Shown here: piece by piece, positions 1-8,094 of the stretch
How the letters are laid out: the number at the start of each line of letters is the position of its first letter
Numbering within the stretch: the stretch's first letter is position 1
NCBI RefSeq assembly: GCF_000472925.1
Contig: NZ_AXAS01000041.1
Span: 1 to 64,000 of the forward strand
Direction: 5' to 3'
DNA from: Bradyrhizobium sp. Ec3.3
Lineage (GTDB): Bacteria > Pseudomonadota > Alphaproteobacteria > Rhizobiales > Xanthobacteraceae
Length of the DNA stretch: 64,000 bases
Notes under the pieces: model-generated
What the model was told of the DNA's origin: nothing
Databases searched by the model: none
The model's input: the letters and a program-made list of their open reading frames with translations, nothing else
Translations under genes and position numbers: made by a program

Positions 1-608
1 CGTGATCTTCCGGAGGCGTTCGGGGATTGGAACAGCGTGTTCCGGCGCTTCAGTCGATGGAGCCGTAAGGGTGTCTGGTGGCGGATCTTCGAGGCGATGT
101 CTGATGATCCGGACTTCGAATATCTGATCGTCGATTCCACCATCGTCCGGGCGCATCAGCACGCCGCCGGCGCGAAAAAAGGGGGTCTGAAGATCAAGCG
201 ATCGGGCGCTCGCGCGGTGGCTTAAGCACCAAGATACATATGGCCGTTCGAGGTTTGGGATGTCCCGTGCGGTTCACGCTTACCGCAGGCCAGAAGGGCG
301 ATGCACCGCAAGCCGCCACATTGATCGAGGGATTGCCCGCCGAGGTCGTCATGGCCGATACGGCCTATGACGCGGATCACTTGCGCCAGGCCATCGCAGC
401 CAAGGGCGCGCTCGCCGTCATCCCAAACAACCCGTCACGTGCGCTCAAGCATCCGCTCGACAAGCATTTCTATGCCCAGCGCCATCCCGTCGAATGCTGC
501 TTCAGCAAGCTCAAGCAGTTCCGCCGTGTCGCAACCCGCTTCGAAAAGACTGCCCGAAACTACCTTGCCATCGTCACCATCGCAGCCACCGTGCTTTGGC
601 TGCGATAA
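1..608 (+). mobile_element. IS5-family insertion sequence, 3' part, transposase in two frames
   Basis: DDE transposase split over two frames. The first frame is open from the window edge (RDLPEAFGDWNSVFRRFSRW) to a stop at 223-225 and contains VDSTIVRAHQHAAG with the first catalytic Asp. The second frame, entered by a -1 shift, reads AIGRSRGGLSTKIHMAV, then ADTAYDAD (second Asp) and VECCFSKLKQFRR (catalytic Glu region), and stops at 606-608. The shift point is most likely the A6G5 run at 175-185, typical of IS5-family elements made by programmed frameshifting; a real disabling mutation is the alternative. The N-terminus and left inverted repeat lie outside the window. The right end is probably just after 608, next to CTAG at 622-625. 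Confidence 0.88.
175..185 (+). other. slippery A6G5 run, candidate -1 frameshift site
   Basis: Six A followed by five G sit where the two transposase frames have to be joined. A -1 shift here restores the conserved reading KKG..DQAIGRSRGGLSTK and fuses the two halves of the DDE domain. Seen directly: the homopolymers and the frame relationship. Inferred: that the ribosome or polymerase really slips here. Confidence 0.6.
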
Positions 609-621
609 GTGTCCACACGAC

Positions 622-1542
622 CTAGGCCGCCTTTGCCGCCGCCCCATGCGCGTGCTTGTCGACGGCGTCGATGATTTGCGGCCAGAAGCGCATTGGTAGT
701 GCGTGACCCATGCCGTCGATCATCAGAAGTGTTGCGTTGGGTATCGATGCCGCGGTGTCCTTGCCGCCTTCGGGGCGCACCAGCGGATCCACCGTGCCGT
801 GGATGACCAGCGTCGGCGTCTTCACGCTGTGCAAGCGCTCCTTGCGGCTGCCGGAGGCGAGCACGGCGCGCAACTGCCGCCCGACGCCGGCCGGATTCAG
901 CCCGCGTGCGAATACGCGTTCGGCGCGGCCGGGATCGAGCGCCTCTTCCTCCGGAAAATGGCCGGCGCGCAGCACCTTCCAGGTCTCGCCATAGCGCACG
1001 ATGAATTCCTCCTTGCTGCGCGGTGGCGGCGCCATCAGCATGGCAGCCGCCTCGCGCGTCGGCGGCGGCACGCGCGGATTGCCCGTCGTCGACATGATCG
1101 AGGTGAGCGAGCGCACGCGCTGCGGAAACGACAGCGTGATTTCCTGCGCGATCATGCCCCCCATCGAGGCGCCGACGAGATGCGTCGACTTGATTCCGAG
1201 CGCATCCATCAGTCCGACCGTGTCCCTGGCCATGTCGATCAGCTTGTATGTGGCGGCCACCGGAATCTTCAGGAAGCGCAGCTTCAACAGCTCTAACGGC
1301 GTCAGCCGCTTGCCGCCGGTCAGATGGCTGGACTTGCCGATGTCGCGATTGTCGAAGCGGATCACGCGAAAGCCGCGGGCGGCGAGCTGTTCGCAGAACG
1401 CGTCGTCCCAGTGGATCATCTGGGCGCCTAACCCCATGATCAGCAGCAGAGGCTCGGCGTTGTCGTTGCCGAAAATCTCGTAGCAGATGTCGATGCCGTT
1501 GGCGCGGACGATCTGCGGCGGCTGATGAGCGGAAGCATTCAC
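622..1542 (-). CDS. alpha/beta-fold hydrolase (RdmC-like esterase family)
   Basis: 306-residue alpha/beta hydrolase with an intact triad layout: nucleophile elbow GASMGG (Ser126), acid in HGTVDPLV and His in DGMGHALP. LLLIMGLGAQM near residue 33 is the HG-loop (oxyanion) region typical of proteins annotated as aclacinomycin methylesterase RdmC-like or general carboxyl-ester hydrolases. No signal peptide, so probably cytoplasmic. The substrate cannot be read from the sequence. The stop codon falls inside the CTAG next to the IS5 element, so the insertion sits exactly at the gene's 3' end; the protein appears full length (KAA end). The gene stands alone on its strand. Confidence 0.85.
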   Translation of the reverse strand: MNASAHQPPQIVRANGIDICYEIFGNDNAEPLLLIMGLGAQMIHWDDAFCEQLAARGFRVIRFDNRDIGKSSHLTGGKRLTPLELLKLRFLKIPVAATYKLIDMARDTVGLMDALGIKSTHLVGASMGGMIAQEITLSFPQRVRSLTSIMSTTGNPRVPPPTREAAAMLMAPPPRSKEEFIVRYGETWKVLRAGHFPEEEALDPGRAERVFARGLNPAGVGRQLRAVLASGSRKERLHSVKTPTLVIHGTVDPLVRPEGGKDTAASIPNATLLMIDGMGHALPMRFWPQIIDAVDKHAHGAAAKAA

Positions 1543-1708
1543 GGGCCCGTTCCCCCTTGCTGGCAGTCAGCGTTGTATCGCACGGTTTGCCGCCGCAAAG
1601 AAGCCGCGTGCGCGACATCAGGCCGCCGCTCGTGGGTTGACCCGCCCGTCACAACGGTGTGGTATGGCGGGAAAAGAAGGGCAAGAGCCCTCGAGCTGGA
1701 GGACGCCG

Positions 1709-2089
1709 ATGACCGACAAGATCAACGATCCGGTCGCCTTGTGGCAGAAGATGATTGGCGAGATGGAGAAAGGCTTCAACTCGTTTGCTACCAATGCGAT
1801 GGAGACACCCGAATTCTCGCAGGCCATGAACCGGGCCGGCGGCGTTGCTGCGGGTGCTCAGAAGCAGTTCGGCGATGTCATGGAGAAGTATCTTCTCTCG
1901 ATGAATCTGCCGAGCCGCGAGCAGATGACCGGCATTGCCGAACGGCTGCAATCCATCGAGGGCCAGCTAGGCGAGATCAAGTCCATGCTCAGCCAGATGT
2001 CGGCCTCGTCAGGCACGTCGCCAGCAGGCGCAGCGCCCCGGCCGCCGCGCACGAAGCGCCCGCCGCCCGAGAGCGGAGAGTCGAAATGA
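1709..2089 (+). CDS. short PhaE-like / PHA synthase-associated subunit
   Basis: 126-residue protein starting after a TGGAGGA ribosome site (1697-1703), which decides against an upstream ATG at 1637. The body is helical and polar (ALWQKMIGEMEKGFNSF, then MEKYLLSMNLPSREQMTGI, then heptad-like IEGQLGEIKSMLSQM). The tail from about residue 103 is Pro/Arg-rich. The helix with LPSREQM and the position immediately before a class III-like phaC resemble the C-terminal part of PhaE, the non-catalytic partner of class III synthases, but this protein is about a third of PhaE's usual length. Its stop overlaps the next start (ATGA), so translation is coupled. Role as a synthase partner is inferred. Confidence 0.7.
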   Translation: MTDKINDPVALWQKMIGEMEKGFNSFATNAMETPEFSQAMNRAGGVAAGAQKQFGDVMEKYLLSMNLPSREQMTGIAERLQSIEGQLGEIKSMLSQMSASSGTSPAGAAPRPPRTKRPPPESGESK

Positions 2090-3168
2090 ACGCGCCGACG
2101 GGACTTGATTTCGCATCGATCCCGGAGCGCATCCAGTCCGAGGTGCAGCGTGCCATCATGCGCAGCATCAAGGGCGTCGAATATTTCTCGACCTCAGGGC
2201 CCACGCTCGGGTCGACGCCGAAGGACGTGCTGCATTCGCGCGGCACGATGAGCCTCTATCACTACCGCCCGATGTCGGAGGAGATCTACCGCGTTCCAGT
2301 GCTGATCGTGATGGCCACCACCAACCGCGGCTACATCCTCGATCTCGTGCCGGGCCAGAGTTTTATCGAGTTCCTTTTGAAGCGCGGCTACGACGTCTAC
2401 ATGCTGGACTGGACCGCGCCGCGGCCGGAGGAGAAGAGCCTGGCGATGGAGGACTATGTCCTCGACTTCATCCCGGATTGCGTTCGCCGCGTGCAACAGG
2501 ATTCCGGCGAGCAGGACGTCTCCGTGATCGGTTATTGCTTCGGCGGCGTGCTGTCGCTGCTCTACGGCTCGATCTTTCGGGATGGGCCGATGAAAAATCT
2601 GATCTGCTTCACCACGCCGATCGATTTTCGCGAGATGAAGCTGTTCTCGAATTTTTCCGACCGCCGCTATTTCGACGTCGACCGGCTCGTCGACAGCGTC
2701 GGCAACGTTCCGCCCGAGATGATTCTCTCCTCCTTCGAGATGCTGCGCCCCGCCTCGCGCACGGTGAGCCAGATCCAGCTCTGGGAGAACATCTGGAACG
2801 ACGAGTTCGTCAAATCCTACCGGATGTTCGACCGCTGGGCGACCGACACGCTGCCGCTCGCCGGCGAATATTTCCGCGCCATCACCAAGGACCTGATGTG
2901 GGACAACAAGCTCTTCAATGACACCATGTCGGTGGGGGGACGCGCGGCAAAGCTCGAAGACATCAAGGTGCCGATCCTGCATGCGGTCGCTGAGCACGAT
3001 CACATCGTGCCATATGACGCCGCAAAGCATCTGATCACGAAGATCGGGTCCGAGGACAAGGAAGAGGTGATGCTGAAGGGCGGCCACGTCTCGCTCGTCG
3101 CCGGCGCCAACGCGATCAAACGGCTGTGGCCGAAACTGGATACCTGGCTGGGGAAGAGATCGACATGA
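2086..3168 (+). CDS. phaC: class III-like polyhydroxyalkanoate synthase PhaC
   Basis: 360 residues, the size of class III PhaC (about 355) rather than class I (about 590). It carries the PHA-synthase nucleophile box GYCFGG with Cys151, plus Asp305 in AEHDHIVPYD and His334 in KGGHVSL; these spacings nearly match the Cys149/Asp302/His331 triad described for class III enzymes. It polymerises hydroxyacyl-CoA to PHA at the granule surface. It is preceded by a PhaE-like gene (ATGA overlap) and followed by a GNAT gene (ATGA overlap), so the three genes form a tight operon. A phasin lies just downstream. A hydrolase role is less likely because the nucleophile is Cys, not Ser. Confidence 0.87.
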   Translation: MNAPTGLDFASIPERIQSEVQRAIMRSIKGVEYFSTSGPTLGSTPKDVLHSRGTMSLYHYRPMSEEIYRVPVLIVMATTNRGYILDLVPGQSFIEFLLKRGYDVYMLDWTAPRPEEKSLAMEDYVLDFIPDCVRRVQQDSGEQDVSVIGYCFGGVLSLLYGSIFRDGPMKNLICFTTPIDFREMKLFSNFSDRRYFDVDRLVDSVGNVPPEMILSSFEMLRPASRTVSQIQLWENIWNDEFVKSYRMFDRWATDTLPLAGEYFRAITKDLMWDNKLFNDTMSVGGRAAKLEDIKVPILHAVAEHDHIVPYDAAKHLITKIGSEDKEEVMLKGGHVSLVAGANAIKRLWPKLDTWLGKRST

Positions 3169-3758
3169 GTGAAGCGCGTTCCTATCCGCGTCGCGTCAAG
3201 ACGGATGCTGGAGACGTCGAGATGCGCCTGATGTCCCCGGCAGATGAATCCGCCGTGCTCACCTTCGGCAAGGAGCTGCCGACGCATGATCTCCTGTTCC
3301 TGCCGCGCAACATCAGCGAGCCGAAGGTGCTGTCGGCCTGGGTCAAGGAGATCGAGCGCGGCGCGATTCAGAGCCTGCTCGCGGTGAAGGACAGCAAGGT
3401 CGTCGGTTGCGGCACGCTGGTGCGCGATCCCCATTCCTGGTCGCCCCATGTCGGCGAGATCCGGATGGTGGTGTCGCAGGACGTCCGCGGGAAGGGGGTC
3501 GGGCGGGCGTTGTCGCAGGAGACCTTTGCGCTCGCCCTCGGTGCCGGCCTCGAAAAGCTCTCGGTCCAGATGACGGTTGACCAGCAGGCGGCGATCGCCC
3601 TGTTCGAGAGCCTCGGCTTCAAGGCCGAGGCGCTGCTGCGCGACCACGTCCGGGACGTCGACGGCAAGACCCATGACATCGTCGTGCTCGGGCACAACAT
3701 CGCGCAGGTCCAGGCCCAGATGGAGGCCTACGGGCTGCCAAGCGCCGTCGAGCACTAA
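3165..3758 (+). CDS. GNAT-family N-acetyltransferase
   Basis: 197-residue GNAT protein. Motif A for acetyl-CoA is RGKGVG (residues 108-113) after a beta-strand GEIRMVVSQDV; motif B-like QQAAIALFESLGF follows. Start chosen at the ATG overlapping the phaC stop (ATGA), which removes an N-terminal stretch that would lie inside phaC. It is coupled to the PHA synthase pair, suggesting a role tied to PHA or to modifying a granule protein, but no substrate can be deduced. Confidence 0.82.
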   Translation: MSEARSYPRRVKTDAGDVEMRLMSPADESAVLTFGKELPTHDLLFLPRNISEPKVLSAWVKEIERGAIQSLLAVKDSKVVGCGTLVRDPHSWSPHVGEIRMVVSQDVRGKGVGRALSQETFALALGAGLEKLSVQMTVDQQAAIALFESLGFKAEALLRDHVRDVDGKTHDIVVLGHNIAQVQAQMEAYGLPSAVEH

Positions 3759-3850
3759 GAGCGCCGTCCAGCCCTTAGGCAGGCAGCAAGGCCCTGCATC
3801 AGCTCCCGAAATGGCCAAGGAGGCATCATGATGCCTCCCATTAAGGCTGT

Positions 3851-3916
3851 TCACGATTTCGTGATATCGCAGTGCAACAGGAATGTTGCGACGCACAATT
3901 AACTGTGTCATATAAG
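3851..3916 (+). promoter_or_regulatory. phasin upstream region with two inverted repeats
   Basis: Perfect palindrome TCACGA-TT-TCGTGA at 3851-3864 and a second inverted repeat GCAAC-N6-GTTGC at 3874-3889. A weak sigma70-like pair follows (TTGCGA 3886-3891, TATAAG 3911-3916, spacer 19, longer than ideal). PHA genes are often controlled by PhaR, which binds TGC/GCA-rich inverted repeats, so the second repeat is a plausible operator. The assignment is inferred. Confidence 0.4.
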
Positions 3917-3982
3917 CCGTGCCCCGGGCCAATCCGGACGGGGTGAGCCCATAGCTCAGACAATTGAGGATGGAGAGACCCC

Positions 3983-4438
3983 ATGACGACCGAAACCAAC
4001 ACCGCTTTCGAGGGCTTCAAGGACGCGTTCAAGAACATCCAGAACCTGGAAGTTCCCGAGGCTGCCCGCGAATTCGTCAAGAAGACTGCCAACACCGCCA
4101 AGGATCGTGCTGCCGAAGTTTTCGCTGGCTCCGAGCGGGTGACCGCCGCCATCGAGAACGCGGTTGCTGAGTCCGTCACCGAGGCCGGCAAGATCAGCCG
4201 CAACATCCAGCAGGCGATCTACGAGGACGCCGAGGCGTTCTTCTCCGGCATCGACAAGCTCGCTTCGGCCAAGTCGGTCAGCGAAGCCGTCGAGATCCAG
4301 TCCAGCCTGCTCCGTTCGCGCGGCGAAGCGTTCGTCTCGCGCGCCAAGGCGACCACCGACTATCTCGGCAAGCTCGCCGCCAACGGCGCGAAGTCCGCTC
4401 AGGACAATTTCGCGAAGGTCTACAACAAGACCGCCTGA
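3983..4438 (+). CDS. phasin (PHA granule-associated protein)
   Basis: 151 residues with the phasin_2 pattern: short N-terminal TAFEGFKDAFKNIQNLEVPEA, then long amphipathic helices (ISRNIQQAIYEDAEAFFSGI and EAVEIQSSLLRSRGEAF), no Cys and no membrane span. Phasins coat PHA granules and limit their size. A GGAGAG ribosome site lies about 10 bases upstream and a strong terminator follows, so it is a single-gene transcript close to the phaC operon, as expected for a highly expressed granule protein. Confidence 0.9.
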   Translation: MTTETNTAFEGFKDAFKNIQNLEVPEAAREFVKKTANTAKDRAAEVFAGSERVTAAIENAVAESVTEAGKISRNIQQAIYEDAEAFFSGIDKLASAKSVSEAVEIQSSLLRSRGEAFVSRAKATTDYLGKLAANGAKSAQDNFAKVYNKTA

Positions 4439-4470
4439 TGTGTGCGCTCGCGTCGACAAACTGAATTTGA

Positions 4471-4497
4471 GGCCCGCTTCGGCGGGCCTTGTTTTTT
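4471..4497 (+). terminator. rho-independent terminator of the phasin gene
   Basis: Perfect GGCCCGC-TTCG-GCGGGCC hairpin (4471-4488), with a stable UUCG tetraloop, followed by TTGTTTTTT. It starts 32 bases after the phasin stop. Confidence 0.92.
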
Positions 4498-4504
4498 GTA
4501 CTAC

Positions 4505-4591
4505 TGTCATTGCGAGGAGCGAAGCGACGAAGCTATCCAGAGTCTTTCCGCGGGAAGATTCTGGATTGCTTCGCTTCGCTCGCAATGACGG
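4505..4591. repeat. palindromic repeat, family A (GTCATTGCGAG...CTCGCAATGAC)
   Basis: Imperfect long palindrome bounded by GTCATTGCGAGGAGCGAAGC and its inverse, with a core around CCGCGG. Three further copies occur in this window (33483-33571, 51982-52067, 59619-59700). The copy runs up to the start of the next gene, so in-frame codons before 4609 come from the repeat. Confidence 0.9.
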
Positions 4592-4608
4592 AGTACTGTG
4601 ATGTAGTC

Positions 4609-5895
4609 ATGACTCTATCAGGCACCTTCTCCTTCGATGCCCCCGGCGACGCCGAACGCGCGGCCGAGCTGCGCCGCGTCAAGGCGCTGGCGACGTTCGT
4701 GCTGGCCTCGACGCTCGCGCTGTTCGTGGTCGCGAAATGGCTGCTCAACGTGCACCCCGTATTCGGCTTCATCGCGGCCTTCGCGGAAGCCGCGACGATC
4801 GGTGGCCTTGCCGACTGGTACGCCGTGGTCGCGCTGTTCAAGCGGCCTCTCGGCCTGCCAATTCCGCACACCGCGATCATCCAGAGCAACCAGGCTCGCA
4901 TCGCCGACAAGCTCGGCGAATTCATCCAGGTGCATTTCCTCGAGGCGGGTCCGGTCGAGGCGAAGCTGAAGGAGATCGACTTCGGCTCCTTCGTCGCCGA
5001 CTGGCTGCGTGACCGCAAGCGCAGCGACGACCTCGCGCGCTTTGCGTTGCGGCTGTTGCCGGAGGCTTTCTCCGCAACGGAAAGCTCGGGCCTGATGACC
5101 TTCATCATCCGCCGCATGTCTTCGCAACTGCAGGCCATCGACCTCGCGCCGCTCGCGGCCGGCACGCTGCGCGGCTTCGTTGCGGAGGGGCGGCACCAGG
5201 GGCTGTTCGACGATCTCCTGCGCGTCATGCACGACACGCTGACGGGGAAGGAGACAATGGCGATGATCCGCGAGAAGGTGCGCGCGGAATTGCCGACCCT
5301 GCTCAGGCTCTATCGCGCCGACAAGTTTCTGGTGAACAAGATCGTGGCATCTGCGAGCGCCTTCTTCGAGGAGGTGCGCAGCGATCCCAAGCATCCGTTT
5401 CGCGGCGAGTTCGATCGCATGGTGCTGACCTTCGTCGACCGGCTCGGCACCGACCAGACCTATATTGACCGCATCGACGGTCTGAAGCGGGATCTCTTGG
5501 CGCGGCCCGAGCTTGCGGATCTTGCGCGCACGGTGTGGGCCAACACGCGCGCCTTCATCGAACGTAGCGCCTCCGGCGAGACCCAGGTACTTCAGCATCA
5601 TCTCGCCGGCATGTTCGTCGCGGCGGGAGAGGCGCTCGCCGGCGACACTGAGCTGCGCGGCGAGATCAACAAGGGCCTGGTCACGGTGCTGCGCAGCTTC
5701 GTCGCCGACCAGAAGAGCGGCGTCTCGACCTTCATCTCCGACCAGGTCAAGTCGTGGAATATGACGCAGTTGATTTCGCTGATCGAAATCAACATCGGCC
5801 GCGACCTGCAATACATCCGCTTCAACGGCTCGCTGATCGGCGGGCTCGCAGGCCTTGCGCTCTACTCCGCAGAATTCCTGCTCCGGCTGCTGTGA
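4609..5895 (+). CDS. DUF445 family membrane protein (YjiN-like)
   Basis: 428 residues from the ATG at 4609; earlier in-frame codons belong to the palindromic repeat. Hydrophobic segments at residues 27-44 (LATFVLASTLALFVVAKW) and about 50-66 precede the conserved DUF445 stretch GGLADWYAVVALFKRPLGLP. A long soluble helical domain follows, ending in a C-terminal membrane segment (GSLIGGLAGLALYSAEFLL). This matches DUF445 proteins, inner-membrane proteins of unknown function. The gene stands alone. Confidence 0.85.
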   Translation: MTLSGTFSFDAPGDAERAAELRRVKALATFVLASTLALFVVAKWLLNVHPVFGFIAAFAEAATIGGLADWYAVVALFKRPLGLPIPHTAIIQSNQARIADKLGEFIQVHFLEAGPVEAKLKEIDFGSFVADWLRDRKRSDDLARFALRLLPEAFSATESSGLMTFIIRRMSSQLQAIDLAPLAAGTLRGFVAEGRHQGLFDDLLRVMHDTLTGKETMAMIREKVRAELPTLLRLYRADKFLVNKIVASASAFFEEVRSDPKHPFRGEFDRMVLTFVDRLGTDQTYIDRIDGLKRDLLARPELADLARTVWANTRAFIERSASGETQVLQHHLAGMFVAAGEALAGDTELRGEINKGLVTVLRSFVADQKSGVSTFISDQVKSWNMTQLISLIEINIGRDLQYIRFNGSLIGGLAGLALYSAEFLLRLL

Positions 5896-6081
5896 CTTTT
5901 GCGTCACGGCCGTTAGCATTAACGCGCGGACCTATTGTCGCTCCCGTTTGTACCGGCTTGAATGTCGGGAACCGGCCGCCTAGCTGATTCATGTTGCGCT
6001 GCGGAACGATCAAGAAGCCGGCGTCTTGCAATTCATGCCCATCGACCGGCATCGCGGCCGGTGCCTTCAGAGGAAACGTTG

Positions 6082-6852
6082 ATGACCGCTACTGCCCAGA
6101 CGCTGCGCCCGCCGTCCCGCACCCTGATGTTTCTGGAGGGGCGGGCGATCCACGAACTCGGCGCCTTCCTCGGCGCGCTGCCACTGCTCAGCCTCGCGCC
6201 GCGCGGCGACGGCCACCCGGTGCTGGTGTTGCCCGGCCTTGTTGCGTCGGACGCCTCGACGCGGCCGCTGCGCTCGTTCCTCAAGGGCAAGGGCTATGCC
6301 GTCAGCGGCTGGCGCCAGGGCCGCAACTATGGCCTGCGTCTGGGCGTCCAGGATGCGATGGTCGATCTCGTCCAGGGGCTCAACGATACCCATGGTCGCA
6401 AGATCAGCCTGGTCGGCTGGAGCTTAGGGGGTCTCTACGCGCGCCAGCTTGCCAAGATGATGCCGGAGCGCGTGCGTCAGGTGATCACGCTAGGCAGCCC
6501 CTTTGCCGGCGATCCGCGCTCGACCAATGCCTGGCGCGTCTATGAATGGGCGAGCGGTCGTAAAGCCGACGAAGTCGATCCGCGCTTCGGCGGCGAGCTC
6601 TCCGTCCCGCCGCCGGTGCCGACCACCGCGATCTTCAGCCGCACCGACGGCGTCTGCGCCTGGCAGGGCTGCATGGAGAAGACGGGCGCGCAGACCGAGA
6701 GCATCGAGGTCGAGAGCAGCCATTGCGGCATGGGACATCACCCCGCCGCCGTTTACGCGGTGGCTGATCGTCTGGCGCAGAAGGAGGGCCAGTGGCAGCC
6801 CTTCGATCGCGGCGGCTGGCGCAGCCTGGTTTACCCCGATCCGCATCGCTGA
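6082..6852 (+). CDS. lipase-like alpha/beta hydrolase
   Basis: 256 residues. Starts at the ATG at 6082, just after AGAGGA (6069-6074); an upstream in-frame ATG has no such site. VLVLPGL (residues 47-53) is the oxyanion strand and loop, GWSLGG holds the nucleophile Ser114, SRTDGVC supplies the acid and SSHCGMGHHP the His. The layout resembles PGAP1/triacylglycerol-lipase-like cytoplasmic hydrolases. No secretion signal. Substrate unknown. Confidence 0.82.
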   Translation: MTATAQTLRPPSRTLMFLEGRAIHELGAFLGALPLLSLAPRGDGHPVLVLPGLVASDASTRPLRSFLKGKGYAVSGWRQGRNYGLRLGVQDAMVDLVQGLNDTHGRKISLVGWSLGGLYARQLAKMMPERVRQVITLGSPFAGDPRSTNAWRVYEWASGRKADEVDPRFGGELSVPPPVPTTAIFSRTDGVCAWQGCMEKTGAQTESIEVESSHCGMGHHPAAVYAVADRLAQKEGQWQPFDRGGWRSLVYPDPHR

Positions 6853-6863
6853 GCGGGCCTGTA

Positions 6864-6982
6864 TGGTTCGAGACGCGCGGCGCTGCCGCGCTCCTCACCA
6901 TGAGGGCTTGAGACCTGAATCCTCGCGATAGCTGTTCGACCTCATCCTGAGGAGGCGCGAAGCGCCGTCTCGAAGGATCGAG
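6864..6982. repeat. palindromic repeat, family B (CTCATCCTGAGGAG...)
   Basis: Two inverted parts: GGTTCGAGACGCGCGGCG... with CTCACCATGAGG, then CTCATCCTGAGGAGGCGCGA with CGTCTCGAAGGATCGAG. The same family occurs at 9397-9520 inside the paa operon. It separates the hydrolase from paaX. Confidence 0.8.
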
Positions 6983-7023
6983 CCCGGCTTTGGCATTAGC
7001 GCAAATCGCGCTATGCCTCTCGC

Positions 7024-7890
7024 ATGGCGCATCCGCTTTCCCGCATCATCGACCAGCTCAAGCGCGAGCCGTCGCGCACCGGCTCCATCGTCATCACCGT
7101 GTTCGGCGATGCCATCGTGCCGCGCGGCGGCTCGGTGTGGCTCGGCACGCTGCTCGAATTCTTTGCAGGTCTCGACATCGACAGCGGCGTCGTTCGCACT
7201 GCGATGTCGCGGCTTGCCGCCGACGGCTGGCTCACGCGCGAAAAGGTCGGACGCAACAGCTTTTATCGCCTCGCCGAAAAGGGGCGCCAGACCTTCGAGG
7301 CCGCGACGCGCCACATCTACGATCCGCCGCCATCCGACTGGACCGGCCGCTTCGAGCTGCTGCTGATCGGCAACGGCGAGGACCGCGACGCCTCGCGTGA
7401 GGCGCTGCGCAATGCCGGCTTCGGCAGTCCGCTGCCGGGCGTGTGGGTCGCGCCATCGGGCGTGCCGGTGCCTGACGAGGCTGCCGGTGCGATCCGCCTC
7501 GAGGTCTCGGCCGAGGATGACAGCGGCCGCCGCCTGCTCAGCGCGAGCTGGCCGCTCGATCGTACGGCCGATGCCTATCTGAAATTCATGAAGATGTTCG
7601 AGCCGCTGCGCACCGCGATTGCGCGCGGCACTGACCTCTCTGACGCCGACGCCTTCACCGCGCGCATGCTCTTGATCCACTATTATCGCCGCGTGGTGCT
7701 GCGCGATCCGCTGCTGCCGGGCGAATTGCTGCCGGCGGACTGGCCGGGCAGGGCGGCTCGCGAGCTCTGCGGCGAGATCTATCGCGCGCTCCTGGTCCGG
7801 TCGGAACAATGGCTTGATGACCACGGAACCAATGAAAAGGGGACGCTCCCCGCGGCGCGGAAGCTGCTGGAACGGAGGTTCGGCGCCTAA
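7024..7890 (+). CDS. paaX: PaaX-type transcriptional repressor of phenylacetate genes
   Basis: 288 residues with the PaaX arrangement: an N-terminal winged helix (GSIVITVFGDAIVPRGGSVW, SGVVRTAMSRLAADGWLTRE), the central PaaX domain (SDWTGRFELLLIG) and the C-terminal PaaX_C helix bundle (RMLLIHYYRRVVLRDPLLPGELLP). PaaX represses paa genes and is released by phenylacetyl-CoA, the product of PaaK. It lies directly upstream of paaA in the same direction, separated by a repeat and a promoter region. No clear ribosome site precedes the ATG. Confidence 0.9.
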   Translation: MAHPLSRIIDQLKREPSRTGSIVITVFGDAIVPRGGSVWLGTLLEFFAGLDIDSGVVRTAMSRLAADGWLTREKVGRNSFYRLAEKGRQTFEAATRHIYDPPPSDWTGRFELLLIGNGEDRDASREALRNAGFGSPLPGVWVAPSGVPVPDEAAGAIRLEVSAEDDSGRRLLSASWPLDRTADAYLKFMKMFEPLRTAIARGTDLSDADAFTARMLLIHYYRRVVLRDPLLPGELLPADWPGRAARELCGEIYRALLVRSEQWLDDHGTNEKGTLPAARKLLERRFGA

Positions 7891-8014
7891 AGCGCGGTGC
7901 GATTGGGATAAATCGTCATCGCGCTTCAGGTTATTGTTTGCGCATGATCTCCGCGCAAACGTGTTCCGCGTTTGTCGCGAGGGAAAACCGCTTCGCACTT
8001 TTCCGGATCATGCA
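7889..8014. repeat. palindromic intergenic repeat, family C
   Basis: Two adjoining palindromes: AAGCGCG...CGCGCTT (7889-7926) and GCATGATC...GATCATGC (7942-8013), with internal CGCAAACGTG/CGCGTTTG and AAAACCG/TTTTCC pairings. This layout is a known style of intergenic repeat in Bradyrhizobium. It forms the upstream half of the paaX-paaA spacer. Confidence 0.75.
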
Positions 8015-8026
8015 TTGGATTTTATG

Positions 8027-8088
8027 TTACAGAAATATCTTGCATGATCTAATTTTTGTTATATATTGCCTCCCAATAAATCGGGAGG
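8027..8088 (+). promoter_or_regulatory. paaA promoter region and leader inverted repeat
   Basis: An AT-rich block with two candidate promoters: TTACAG-N17-TAATTT (8027-8055) and TTGCAT-N16-TATATT (8040-8067). A perfect CCTCCC-N8-GGGAGG inverted repeat (8069-8074 and 8083-8088) follows; its right arm is the Shine-Dalgarno of paaA. With the first promoter the repeat would be in the mRNA and could hide the ribosome site; with the second it would sit at the transcription start as DNA. Which applies cannot be decided by eye. Confidence 0.5.
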
Positions 8089-8094
8089 ATGCGC

